Origin: JAHHLP01 sp041609895
Lineage (GTDB): Bacteria > Bacteroidota > Rhodothermia > Rhodothermales > JABDKH01
Length of the DNA: 13,102 bases
Reading direction: 5' to 3'
NCBI GenBank assembly: GCA_041609895.1
Contig: JBFIPX010000082.1
Coordinates: 1 to 13,102, forward strand
The notes beneath the pieces were generated by a model, which did no database searches, was not told the DNA's origin, and saw only the letters and a program-made list of their open reading frames with translations. Shown piece by piece: positions 1-6,950 of this stretch; the first letter of the stretch is position 1; each line of letters begins with the position of its first letter. Made by a program: the position numbers and the translations under genes.

Positions 1-1119
1 GGCGTTGCTGGATGACGCAATGTCGATGCCCGGGGCAAGCAGGTCGACCGCGGGACCGAAGTTTGAGAAGCTCGCAAACTGTCTTTCCTGGTCGTAAGCG
101 CCTACAGTGATCGCTCTCGAAACGTGAGCCGGAGTTACGGTCGAAGCATCAATGCCCTCATTCCCGGCCGCCAGGACGTACACCACGCCCGCCTCGATCG
201 AGGCCTCAATCGCTTGATCAAGACTGTTATATTCCGTTGTACCGACGTCGGAGCCGAAGCTGATGTTGACAACCATCGGTCGGTCCGGATTTGCCTGCTT
301 CCGCTCCGTGATTTCCTCGACGGCCGCAATCACGGTCGACAGTTCTGTCTGACCTCCGGCGTTCAGAACCCGGAAATTGAACAGTCTGGCTCCCGGTGCA
401 GAGCCCACAACTCCGTGGGAGTTGTCTTTCGCCGCTGCGGTTCCGGAAACGTGCGTTCCATGTCCCAGCTTGTCGCGCGTGTCGGAGTCGCCCGGAACAA
501 AGCTGAGGGCCTCGACAACGTTTGCATCATGCTCCTTGATGCCGCTGTCCAGTATGAAGATATCGACGTCGACCGAGCCGGACCCGTCTCCCGCTTTAGT
601 GGAGCTCAGATCTCCGTCTATCATATCGATCCCCCAAGGCAGATGCTGGTTGTTGCCGCCCTTGAGGTCGCTCTGAGACGGCTTGTTTGCGCGCACGCGC
701 GCGTCAGGTTCGATCCACTCGATGCTTGGGTCTGCCTCTACGATGGCGAGAAACTCCTCTACGGACATGCCTGTACCGTCGATGTAAACGGCGAATCCGT
801 TGATGGTATTTTTGAAACTTCTTTTGACCTCCACGCCATCATAGCCCTCGTAGCGCTCCAGCACTTTGTAGCGTTCCAGGACTTTGCTCATTCCGAGGAC
901 AAAGTCATTCTCAGCCGCAAGTTCTGCGTAGCGCTCAAGTACTTTGGTGCGCGATAGGAACTTCGCGCGAAGCAAATGATCGTGACGAAGCTTGGAGAAC
1001 TGTACGGACTCGGTTGCTTCGAAGGGGTCGTTCTCGGAGAAGATGTCATCGCCGCATCCGGACAAAAGACCGGAAACGATTGCTACGAGAAGAGCGGGAG
1101 TGAAGAGTCTGTTTTTCAT
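1..1119 (-). CDS. S8 (subtilisin-like) serine protease, lipoprotein, C-terminus beyond the window
   Basis: My translation of the minus strand gives an open frame of 373 codons from ATG at 1119-1117 to the window edge. Residues 1-22 form a lipoprotein signal ending in lipobox LLSGC (Cys22), so the protein is probably anchored in a membrane and acts in the periplasm or outside the cell. Residues ~54-93 contain three copies of KVLERY (59-64, 79-84, 85-90). Residues ~94-145 look like an I9-type propeptide (NGFAVYI, then IEWIEPDARV). The catalytic domain follows: ILDSG with Asp191, GHGTHVSG with His220, and VLAAGNEG with oxyanion Asn320. The catalytic Ser (GTS motif) lies off the left edge, so activity cannot be confirmed. 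The start fits the signal sequence; no strong Shine-Dalgarno is seen. The family cleaves peptide bonds after removal of its propeptide. Its upstream element is shared with the small peptide gene at 1413-1562. Confidence 0.95.
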   Translation of the reverse strand, partial: MKNRLFTPALLVAIVSGLLSGCGDDIFSENDPFEATESVQFSKLRHDHLLRAKFLSRTKVLERYAELAAENDFVLGMSKVLERYKVLERYEGYDGVEVKRSFKNTINGFAVYIDGTGMSVEEFLAIVEADPSIEWIEPDARVRANKPSQSDLKGGNNQHLPWGIDMIDGDLSSTKAGDGSGSVDVDIFILDSGIKEHDANVVEALSFVPGDSDTRDKLGHGTHVSGTAAAKDNSHGVVGSAPGARLFNFRVLNAGGQTELSTVIAAVEEITERKQANPDRPMVVNISFGSDVGTTEYNSLDQAIEASIEAGVVYVLAAGNEGIDASTVTPAHVSRAITVGAYDQERQFASFSNFGPAVDLLAPGIDIASSSNA

Positions 1120-1149
1120 AGCGCGAGCTTTCTTGCTGTTTGAGCAATT

Positions 1150-1196
1150 CCCGCCCGCGCAGATGGGACTATCAACAAATTGGGGAACCACTCGAA
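1150..1196 (-). promoter_or_regulatory. Upstream element A of the S8 protease gene (shared with element B)
   Basis: Read on the minus strand, this is TTCGAGTGG, 18 bases, GTCCC, then ATCTGCGCGGGCGGG, ending 30 bases before the protease ATG. The same arrangement occurs at 1658-1705 before the small exported peptide. The 15-base core is identical in both, GTCCC is identical apart from one inserted base beside it, the distal 9-mer matches at 8 of 9 positions, and the 18-base spacing is the same. The conserved two-part layout suggests a promoter or regulator site. Which protein reads it is unknown. Confidence 0.6.
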
Positions 1197-1290
1197 CATC
1201 GAGCGTGCGCGGACCAGCCGACAAGGCTGACCGGGCTCCCGTGCAGTGAGTAATGGACGGATGAACAAGACCGGTTCAGGTCAGCAGCAG

Positions 1291-1318
1291 GATACTTGTT
1301 ATTGGCACTTTGATACTT
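1291..1318. repeat. Direct repeat GATACTT, 21 bp apart
   Basis: GATACTT occurs at 1291-1297 and 1312-1318. The copies start 21 bp apart, two helical turns, in the gap between the terminator of the peptide gene and the S8 protease. It could be a regulator site for the protease, but two 7-mers are weak evidence. The rest of the 1120-1412 gap shows no convincing gene. Confidence 0.3.
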
Positions 1319-1356
1319 AGACACCGCAAGCTGACGAAGCCCTGTCGCAAACGCGA

Positions 1357-1384
1357 AAGGCCCGGGGCGTTTGCCCCGGGCCTT
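1357..1384 (-). terminator. Strong hairpin terminator of the small exported peptide gene
   Basis: A perfect 12-bp stem (AAGGCCCGGGGC, 1357-1368, with its complement at 1373-1384) closes a 4-base loop. It lies 28 bases past the stop codon of the 49-residue peptide gene. On the minus strand the stem is followed by a moderately T-rich run (TTTCGCGTTTG), which fits leftward termination. The hairpin separates the peptide gene from the protease, so the two are probably transcribed independently. It also supports the tiny gene being real. Confidence 0.8.
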
Positions 1385-1412
1385 CATGTCGTTCGAATAC
1401 CGTCGGCCGATG

Positions 1413-1562
1413 CTAGCTTCTGGTGAGCAGCTTGGCGTAGGTGATCGCTGACTGATTGGTTGACAGATTTACCTCGGCTGCAGCTGCCTGGCTCGGGGTG
1501 AGGCTGAGCCCACCGAGTACCGCCGCCGCAGAAATGGCAATGACTAATACTGTCCGCTTCAT
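1413..1562 (-). CDS. Small exported peptide, 49 residues, unknown function
   Basis: Start ATG at 1562-1560 is fixed by a good ribosome binding site (AGGAG, about 6 bases upstream); the open frame extends further upstream, but without such support. The product is a textbook Sec signal peptide: MKRT, a hydrophobic core (VLVIAISAAAVLGGLSL), then TPSQAAAA. Cleavage after the alanine run would leave about 20 residues, beginning EVNLS and ending LLTRS, with no cysteine and no further membrane segment. A strong terminator follows 28 bases after the stop. The ~47-bp element before the gene is shared with the S8 protease. I do not recognise the family. Possible roles are a signalling peptide, a protease substrate, or a small envelope peptide. 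Existence is well supported; function is open. Confidence 0.8.
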   Translation of the reverse strand: MKRTVLVIAISAAAVLGGLSLTPSQAAAAEVNLSTNQSAITYAKLLTRS

Positions 1563-1657
1563 AGTATCTCCTGTTTTGAGATGAGCTGGTTCGTCACCAA
1601 CAAGCGGACGTGCGAGAGATTCCGAAATGCGACCCTTCGCCGGCTGCATCGGATGTC

Positions 1658-1705
1658 CCCGCCCGCGCAGATAGGGACGTTATGTCAAAGGTTGTGCCAC
1701 ACGAA
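1658..1705 (-). promoter_or_regulatory. Upstream element B of the small exported peptide gene (shared with element A)
   Basis: On the minus strand: TTCGTGTGG, 18 bases (including TTTGACATAAC), GTCCC, one extra T, then ATCTGCGCGGGCGGG, identical in the core to the element before the S8 protease. It ends 95 bases before the peptide ATG, so the peptide mRNA may have a leader of up to about 90 bases if the element is the promoter. The TTTGACA within the spacer resembles a -35 box, but no clear -10 box is visible. Confidence 0.6.
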
Positions 1706-1792
1706 GAAGTGCATGTCTCGTGCGTACGCGAGCCATCTGAATTGATGACCGGGCACAACTCATGGAAAGAGTATCGGCGATTTCGGCTGTTT

Positions 1793-2033
1793 CTTAAGTG
1801 CTGTTCGCCGTACCGCCAGATCGGACTGATAGAGAAATCCCCGGGATGTTACTGTCCCCGGGGATTCAAATGATCACCTAGTTTGGATCCGGCCCGATCG
1901 CGCCTGAATCGACGAGGCCTCCACTACCTGCCCGGCACAAATGACCGGCATTCGTCTACATCACGGGGCATTTCTTAAGCGGAAATCGCTCGAATCGGAA
2001 GGTTTTTCATGACTTGGCTTAAGCGACTGTCCC
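1793..2033 (+). repeat. Three copies of CTTAAG-YG-N4-TCSC upstream of the sensor kinase
   Basis: Copies are at 1793-1808 (CTTAAG TG CTGT TCGC), 1974-1989 (CTTAAG CG GAAA TCGC) and 2018-2033 (CTTAAG CG ACTG TCCC). The first two are also preceded by TTT and by GGCACAA 37-38 bases upstream. A fourth bare CTTAAG is at 2127-2132, just before the kinase start. Elsewhere in the window I noticed only one CTTAAG (near 11675). Possible regulator binding sites; the reader protein is unknown. Confidence 0.45.
1836..1866. terminator. GC-rich terminator-like hairpin without a T tract
   Basis: AATCCCCGGG (1836-1845) pairs over 10 bp with CCCGGGGATT (1857-1866) across an 11-base loop. Neither side has a strong T run, and no real gene ends here on either strand. 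It may end an unrecognised transcript or insulate the peptide and kinase transcription units. Confidence 0.4.
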
Positions 2034-2073
2034 GGAACGGATTAGGGATACACTCAAGAGGTGCTCGAACCAG

Positions 2074-2095
2074 CGACGGCCGACGCGGGCCGTCG
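2074..2095. other. Inverted repeat 66 bp before the sensor kinase start
   Basis: CGACGGCC (2074-2081) is perfectly inverted as GGCCGTCG (2088-2095) around a 6-base centre. There is no T tract, so it is more likely a dimeric regulator site or an mRNA leader hairpin than a terminator. Confidence 0.4.
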
Positions 2096-2161
2096 AAAAC
2101 GTTGCTCGCACAGCCCGACGGACCACCTTAAGATGACCGGCTGCAGGACGATTTCTCCACT

Positions 2162-5100
2162 GTGGACCGTTTCCAATCAAAGGCTGATCTTACGCTAGTG
2201 TCCCGCAACGCACGCCAGCTGCCAATACCTTCAGATGAGAGCGACCAAGACCGGTCACTCGCCGCCTTGTACGGTTGGCGGATTTCTATCTGCGCCCTCG
2301 CACTGGCGCTGATTGTGCCCATTGACCCCGTTCTAGCTCAACCGGTCGTTCCCGGTAGTCCTCAGGCGATCACGCAGCTGGTTCATGACGTGTGGCGCAT
2401 CGAAGACGGCCTTCCTCAGAATTCCGTAAGAGCCATCTTCCAAACTTCGGACGGTTATCTCTGGCTCGGGACCGAGGAGGGCCTGGTACGCTACAACGGC
2501 CAAAGCTTTCGGGTCTTCGACAAGCGATCGGTGGATGCTCTTCGTGAAAGCCACAGCATTCGCGTCCTTCTCGAAGACACGCCCGGACGCCTATGGATCG
2601 GAACCATGGGAGGGGGACTGGTCCGTTTCGAGAACAACACGTTCACCGCTATCGGCAACGAATTCGGCCTTCCGGGAAAGGTCATCAACGCGATGACGGA
2701 AGGCGTCGACGGAGAGATCTACATCGGGACTGCCGACGCCGGATTATTTGTTGGAGTAAACGGCGCTTTCGAGAGGGTTGTACTAGACGAAAGTCAACCC
2801 GTCGATTTCATTCGTGCCCTGACTCGAGACCGCTATGGAGCCGTCTGGGTCGGTTCACGGAATGGTCTCTTTCGAATCAATCACGGTCGCGTGACGGCTT
2901 TCGACGACAGCGACGGCCTTCCCAACAATTTTGTTATGTCGCTCGCGGGTGACGAAGAAGGTGCGCTTTGGATTGGTACTGAGGCGGGCCTATCTCGATA
3001 CCGGGACGGGGTCTTCACCGATTTCCGTAATCGCCAAGAGCGGTTCGCCCATCCGGTCCAGTCAATTCTGCACGACAGCGGTGATTACATCTGGATCGGT
3101 CTGGACGGGGAAGGCATAGCTCGTATTCGCGGCGCCGCGATAGACTTCTTCGACGCCTCAGACGGTCTCTCTCACGACAGGATACTGGCCTTGTACCAGG
3201 ACCGCGAGGGAAGCATCTGGATTGGCACAGAGGGCGGCGGCCTGAATCGACTAAGAAGTGGAAAGTTTACGACGTACTCCGAAGAAGAAGGCCTGTCTCA
3301 TGACATGGCATTGGCGGTGTACGGAGATTCCAGGAACGCTATCTGGGTAGGCACAGAGGGCGGCGGTTTGAACCGGCTTCTCGACGGCGAAATCAAGTAC
3401 TACTCGGTCCGCGACGGTTTGAGCAGCGACCTGGTGACTAGCATCTATGGTGATAATGAGGGTAGGCTTTGGGTCGGCACGTTTCGATCCGGTGTCAACG
3501 TCCTGGAGAACGATCGCATCAGGACTTACACCGTCCGTGATGGATTGCCTGGAAACGGCATAAGTGCGCTCTATCGCGGGCCCTCCGGGCGGGTGTGGAT
3601 CGGCACCGATGCAGGGCTCGGTGTGTACGAAGACGGCGCCCTTGACGCCATAACGAGTGACGACGGTTTGACAAGCGAGATTGTCATGTCCGTACTAGAG
3701 CGGAGCAACGGCGAAGTCTGGGTCGGCACCTATGATGCAGGCTTGAACATCATCATGCCGGATGGCAACGTCTCCGCCTTGACGATGGACCAAGGTCTCG
3801 AAAGCAACACTGTCCTCGCCGTGTACGAGGACAACGCCGAGACCATGTGGATCGGTACGTACGGCGGAGGCCTCACCCGGATCCGAAATGGATCGGTACG
3901 GACCATTACCACCGAAGATGGGCTTTTCAACGACAACGTTTATCAGATTCTGGAAGATGATCGTGGCAACCTTTGGATGAGCTGCAACAAGGGCATCTTC
4001 TATGTATCAAAGCAGTCGTTGAATCAGCTTGCGGACGGTGTCGCGTCTTCTGTTCGCTCCACATCCTTTAATAAGAGTGACGGATTGAAGAGCTACGAGC
4101 TCAACGGTGGATTCCAGCCGGCCGGGTGGAAGTCCGCCGACGGCCGTCTCTGGTTTCCGTCGGTTCGCGGTGTCGTGTCCATTGATCCGTCCTCGCTGCA
4201 GCCGAATCCGATACCGCCACCTGTGGTTATCGAGCAGGTTCGTGTGGACGGCGAGGAAATGCAGGTAACGGAAACCATCGAACTTGGCCCTGGGCGTCAC
4301 AAGATCGAATTCGATTACGTGGGCCTCAGCTTCGTTGATGCGGATGACGTGCAGTACCGATACCGCCTTGATGGCTACGAAACGAACTGGAACGATGCTG
4401 GGAACCGCCGCACGGCGACCTATACGAACCTGGATCCGGGCGAGTACCGATTTCACGTGGTAGCTGCGAACAGCGACCTCGTTTGGAGCGACCATGAGGC
4501 GATCGTTTCGCTCAGTCTTGCACCAGCATTCTATCAGACCAAGCTCTTCTGGGTTTTCTGCGTTGTTTCCCTTTTACTCCTTGCTTTCCTGGCATACGGC
4601 ATTCGAGTACGGCACTTGAAGGTGAAGCAGCGGGAGCTCGAGCAGGAGGTCGATCGCCGTACACACGATCTTTTGGAAGCCAAAGATCAGCTCGAGGCGC
4701 AGGCGACTTCGCTGTCTGAGCTCTACCGATTCAAGACAAAGTTCTTCAACAACATCTCGCATGAATTGCGGACGCCGCTGACCCTTCTGCTTGGCCCATT
4801 GGAAAACTCGCTGACCGGGGCCTACGGTAACATGAACGGACTGCTTCGCGGCCAGCTTGAGATTATGCTGAGAAACGGTCGCCGTTTGCTCCGACTGATC
4901 AACCAGCTGCTGGACCTTGCGAAGCTGGAGAGTGGGAAGATGGAACTGCGGGCACGTCCGGGCGATCTCGCTGCCTTCTCGGAAGGTATCGTGCTGTCGT
5001 TTACGGGGTTTGCCGTCGAGAGGGAGATCGACTTGGTCTTCGATTCGGCGACGGAGGTTCCGGAGGTCTACTTCGATCCGGAGAAGATAGAGAAGGTTCT

Positions 5101-6901
5101 TTTCAATTTACTCTCGAACGCCGTCAAGTTCACTCCCAAGGGTGGGCGGGTCGATGTTGCTGTCGGTATGCGAGAAACGCCGGGAGCACGCTCTGACCAA
5201 TACGTCGAGATATCCGTTGCGGACACAGGTCCGGGCATACCTGAGCACGAAGTTGACAATATCTTCGATCGCTACCATCAAGTCGATGGTACAATGTCGC
5301 AGCTTCAGGAAGGAACCGGCATCGGGCTGTCGCTTGCGCGTGAGCTGGTGGAGCTTCATTCCGGATCTATTAGAGTTCAGAGTGTCATTGGCTCCGGTGC
5401 CACGTTCATCGTTTCCATTCCAGTAGGATCTGACCATCTTGAGCCTAGCCAGATTGCGGACACGACAGTCGACACCGACGCCGATGACATGATTTCGCAG
5501 ATTTCGATGGTTGAAATGGTCGCCGCCGATGCTGACGGCAAGGGAGCCATCGGCTTGGAAAGCCTCGATCCCCACGTCAGCGCTGAGGCGTCGATAGTTC
5601 TTGTAGTAGACGACAATCGCGACATACGGTCCTATGTGCGCGGATGTCTCCAGCCCGAATTCCGTGTCGTCGAAGCGGCCGAGGGCACCGAGGCCCTGGA
5701 GGTGCTGACGCAGATTCTCCCCGACCTCATTCTCAGCGACGTTATGATGCCGGGTATGGACGGGTATGAGCTGGCTGAGAAATTGAAGAAGGACCCTGTC
5801 TACAGTCACATCCCTCTTGTACTGCTCACGGCTAAGGCATCCGAGACGAGCAAGATCCAGGGCCTTGAAATGGGCATCGACGATTACATGTCAAAGCCCT
5901 TCAATGCGCGCGAGCTACGCGCACGATTGAGAAACCTCATTCGCATCCGGGAGCAGGAGAAGGAGCTTCGGGAACTGAACGAAAACCTCGAGCGACGCGT
6001 GCAGGATCACCTCGGGCGCATCCTTGACGATCGCCGGCGGTACGAACAGGAACTCATTTCGGCACGTGACAGAGCGGAAGCGTCAGCCCGTCTGAAATCG
6101 ACCATTCTGGACAACGTCAGTCACGAATTGCGCACCCCGCTTTCGACGATCCTCGGATATGCGCAGCTCCTTTCGAAGGAGATCGATGACGGCCGACGGG
6201 ACTTCGCCGTTTACATTGAACGTAGCGGAAGGCGTCTGCTCGACACGGTGAGCGCCATTCTCGATCTTTCCCAGCTAGAGTCGGGGAGTGTCGTGCTGGA
6301 ACCGGAGGCCTTCAAGGTAACCGGAGTGGTCAAGGAGGTGCTTGCTCGATTCGAATCTGAAATAGACCACAAGGGACTCGCGTTGAAGGTAGAGCTGCCG
6401 GATGAGGAGATCGACATGCGGCTCGACCGCGAAAAGCTGGTGCGAATCCTGAATCACGTCGTCGGCAACGCCGTAAAGTTCACTGAATCAGGAGAGATCT
6501 CCGTCGCGGTGCGGGCCGAGGCCGACAACGTAGTCTTCCGTGTTGGCGATACGGGCCCGGGTATCAGCAAGTCCTTCATCCCCGACTTGTTCACCGCATT
6601 CAAGCAAGAGTCTTCCGGTTTTGACCGGTCGCATGAGGGCAGTGGTCTCGGCCTGGCAATTTGCAAGGGACTGGTCGACCTTATGTACGGGCGTATCGAT
6701 GTGGAAAGTCGGGTCGGCGAAGGATCCACCTTCACCGTCGTGCTTCCGAAGGTGATGGTCATAGACCCGCGTAGTGCGCGTTCGGACCGCCCGGCTAGAT
6801 CTTCTGATGTCAGCGAAAACGCTTCTCAGGCTCGGTCAGTGACTCATTCGGGCATGAGCGGTGGCGCGGCAAGTCAGGCCTCTGGCGAAGCCGATCATTA
6901 G
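2162..6901 (+). CDS. Hybrid two-component sensor: propeller/Y_Y_Y sensor, kinase, receiver, second kinase
   Basis: 1579 residues from a GTG start; GTG 2198 or TTG 2267 are alternative starts and would place the signal peptide (about residues 38-59) nearer the N-terminus. Fourteen Reg_prop-type repeats (W-[ILV]-G-T... GL) span ~75-680, enough for two seven-bladed propellers. A Y_Y_Y domain (~706-775) and one membrane helix (~795-816) follow. Kinase 1: His867 in SHELRTP, N box around Asn982-Asn986, DTGPGI at 1021, GTGIGL at 1051. Receiver: VVDD at 1148-1151, phospho-acceptor Asp1193, Lys1245. A coiled coil then leads to kinase 2: His1321 in SHELRTP, N box to Asn1436, DTGPGI at 1463, GSGLGL at 1493. 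A disordered tail ends the protein. The sensor part should face the periplasm and the signalling part the cytoplasm. Unlike classical HTCS proteins it has no AraC-type DNA-binding domain, so its output needs an unseen partner. The ligand is unknown. Confidence 0.95.
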   Translation: MDRFQSKADLTLVSRNARQLPIPSDESDQDRSLAALYGWRISICALALALIVPIDPVLAQPVVPGSPQAITQLVHDVWRIEDGLPQNSVRAIFQTSDGYLWLGTEEGLVRYNGQSFRVFDKRSVDALRESHSIRVLLEDTPGRLWIGTMGGGLVRFENNTFTAIGNEFGLPGKVINAMTEGVDGEIYIGTADAGLFVGVNGAFERVVLDESQPVDFIRALTRDRYGAVWVGSRNGLFRINHGRVTAFDDSDGLPNNFVMSLAGDEEGALWIGTEAGLSRYRDGVFTDFRNRQERFAHPVQSILHDSGDYIWIGLDGEGIARIRGAAIDFFDASDGLSHDRILALYQDREGSIWIGTEGGGLNRLRSGKFTTYSEEEGLSHDMALAVYGDSRNAIWVGTEGGGLNRLLDGEIKYYSVRDGLSSDLVTSIYGDNEGRLWVGTFRSGVNVLENDRIRTYTVRDGLPGNGISALYRGPSGRVWIGTDAGLGVYEDGALDAITSDDGLTSEIVMSVLERSNGEVWVGTYDAGLNIIMPDGNVSALTMDQGLESNTVLAVYEDNAETMWIGTYGGGLTRIRNGSVRTITTEDGLFNDNVYQILEDDRGNLWMSCNKGIFYVSKQSLNQLADGVASSVRSTSFNKSDGLKSYELNGGFQPAGWKSADGRLWFPSVRGVVSIDPSSLQPNPIPPPVVIEQVRVDGEEMQVTETIELGPGRHKIEFDYVGLSFVDADDVQYRYRLDGYETNWNDAGNRRTATYTNLDPGEYRFHVVAANSDLVWSDHEAIVSLSLAPAFYQTKLFWVFCVVSLLLLAFLAYGIRVRHLKVKQRELEQEVDRRTHDLLEAKDQLEAQATSLSELYRFKTKFFNNISHELRTPLTLLLGPLENSLTGAYGNMNGLLRGQLEIMLRNGRRLLRLINQLLDLAKLESGKMELRARPGDLAAFSEGIVLSFTGFAVEREIDLVFDSATEVPEVYFDPEKIEKVLFNLLSNAVKFTPKGGRVDVAVGMRETPGARSDQYVEISVADTGPGIPEHEVDNIFDRYHQVDGTMSQLQEGTGIGLSLARELVELHSGSIRVQSVIGSGATFIVSIPVGSDHLEPSQIADTTVDTDADDMISQISMVEMVAADADGKGAIGLESLDPHVSAEASIVLVVDDNRDIRSYVRGCLQPEFRVVEAAEGTEALEVLTQILPDLILSDVMMPGMDGYELAEKLKKDPVYSHIPLVLLTAKASETSKIQGLEMGIDDYMSKPFNARELRARLRNLIRIREQEKELRELNENLERRVQDHLGRILDDRRRYEQELISARDRAEASARLKSTILDNVSHELRTPLSTILGYAQLLSKEIDDGRRDFAVYIERSGRRLLDTVSAILDLSQLESGSVVLEPEAFKVTGVVKEVLARFESEIDHKGLALKVELPDEEIDMRLDREKLVRILNHVVGNAVKFTESGEISVAVRAEADNVVFRVGDTGPGISKSFIPDLFTAFKQESSGFDRSHEGSGLGLAICKGLVDLMYGRIDVESRVGEGSTFTVVLPKVMVIDPRSARSDRPARSSDVSENASQARSVTHSGMSGGAASQASGEADH

Positions 6902-6950
6902 CGGTGAAGGCCTTCTTCAGACCCTCCTTCGGATAAGTCAGGCAGGAATC

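Larger units (their letters stand above)
1706..2161. other. Long gene-free stretch between the peptide gene and the sensor kinase gene
   Basis: No open frame here has a convincing start, ribosome binding site or recognisable protein. The stretch from the peptide start (1563) to the kinase start (2161) totals about 600 bp. It holds the shared element B, three copies of a CTTAAG-based motif, a 10-bp GC-rich hairpin (1836-1866) and an 8-bp hairpin (2074-2095). Promoters for the peptide gene and the kinase gene must lie here; an undetected small RNA is possible. Confidence 0.6.

Noticed and set aside
124..957. 277-codon open frame on the plus strand
   Set aside because: It lies opposite the S8 protease, whose minus-strand frame shows catalytic motifs, lipobox and propeptide. 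The plus-strand product has no recognisable features.
1610..1873. 87-codon plus-strand open frame
   Set aside because: No ribosome binding site, an unconvincing composition, overlap with the peptide upstream element, and its 3' end is the GC-rich hairpin.
2009..2131. 40-residue plus-strand ORF (MTWLKRLSRNG...)
   Set aside because: No ribosome binding site or recognisable feature; it runs through the CTTAAG motif and the 2074-2095 inverted repeat, so it is more likely regulatory sequence.
2162..6901. Assembly artefact or internal duplication making two kinases
   Set aside because: The two kinase halves differ clearly in sequence, the reading frame is continuous, and the coiled-coil linker is coherent.
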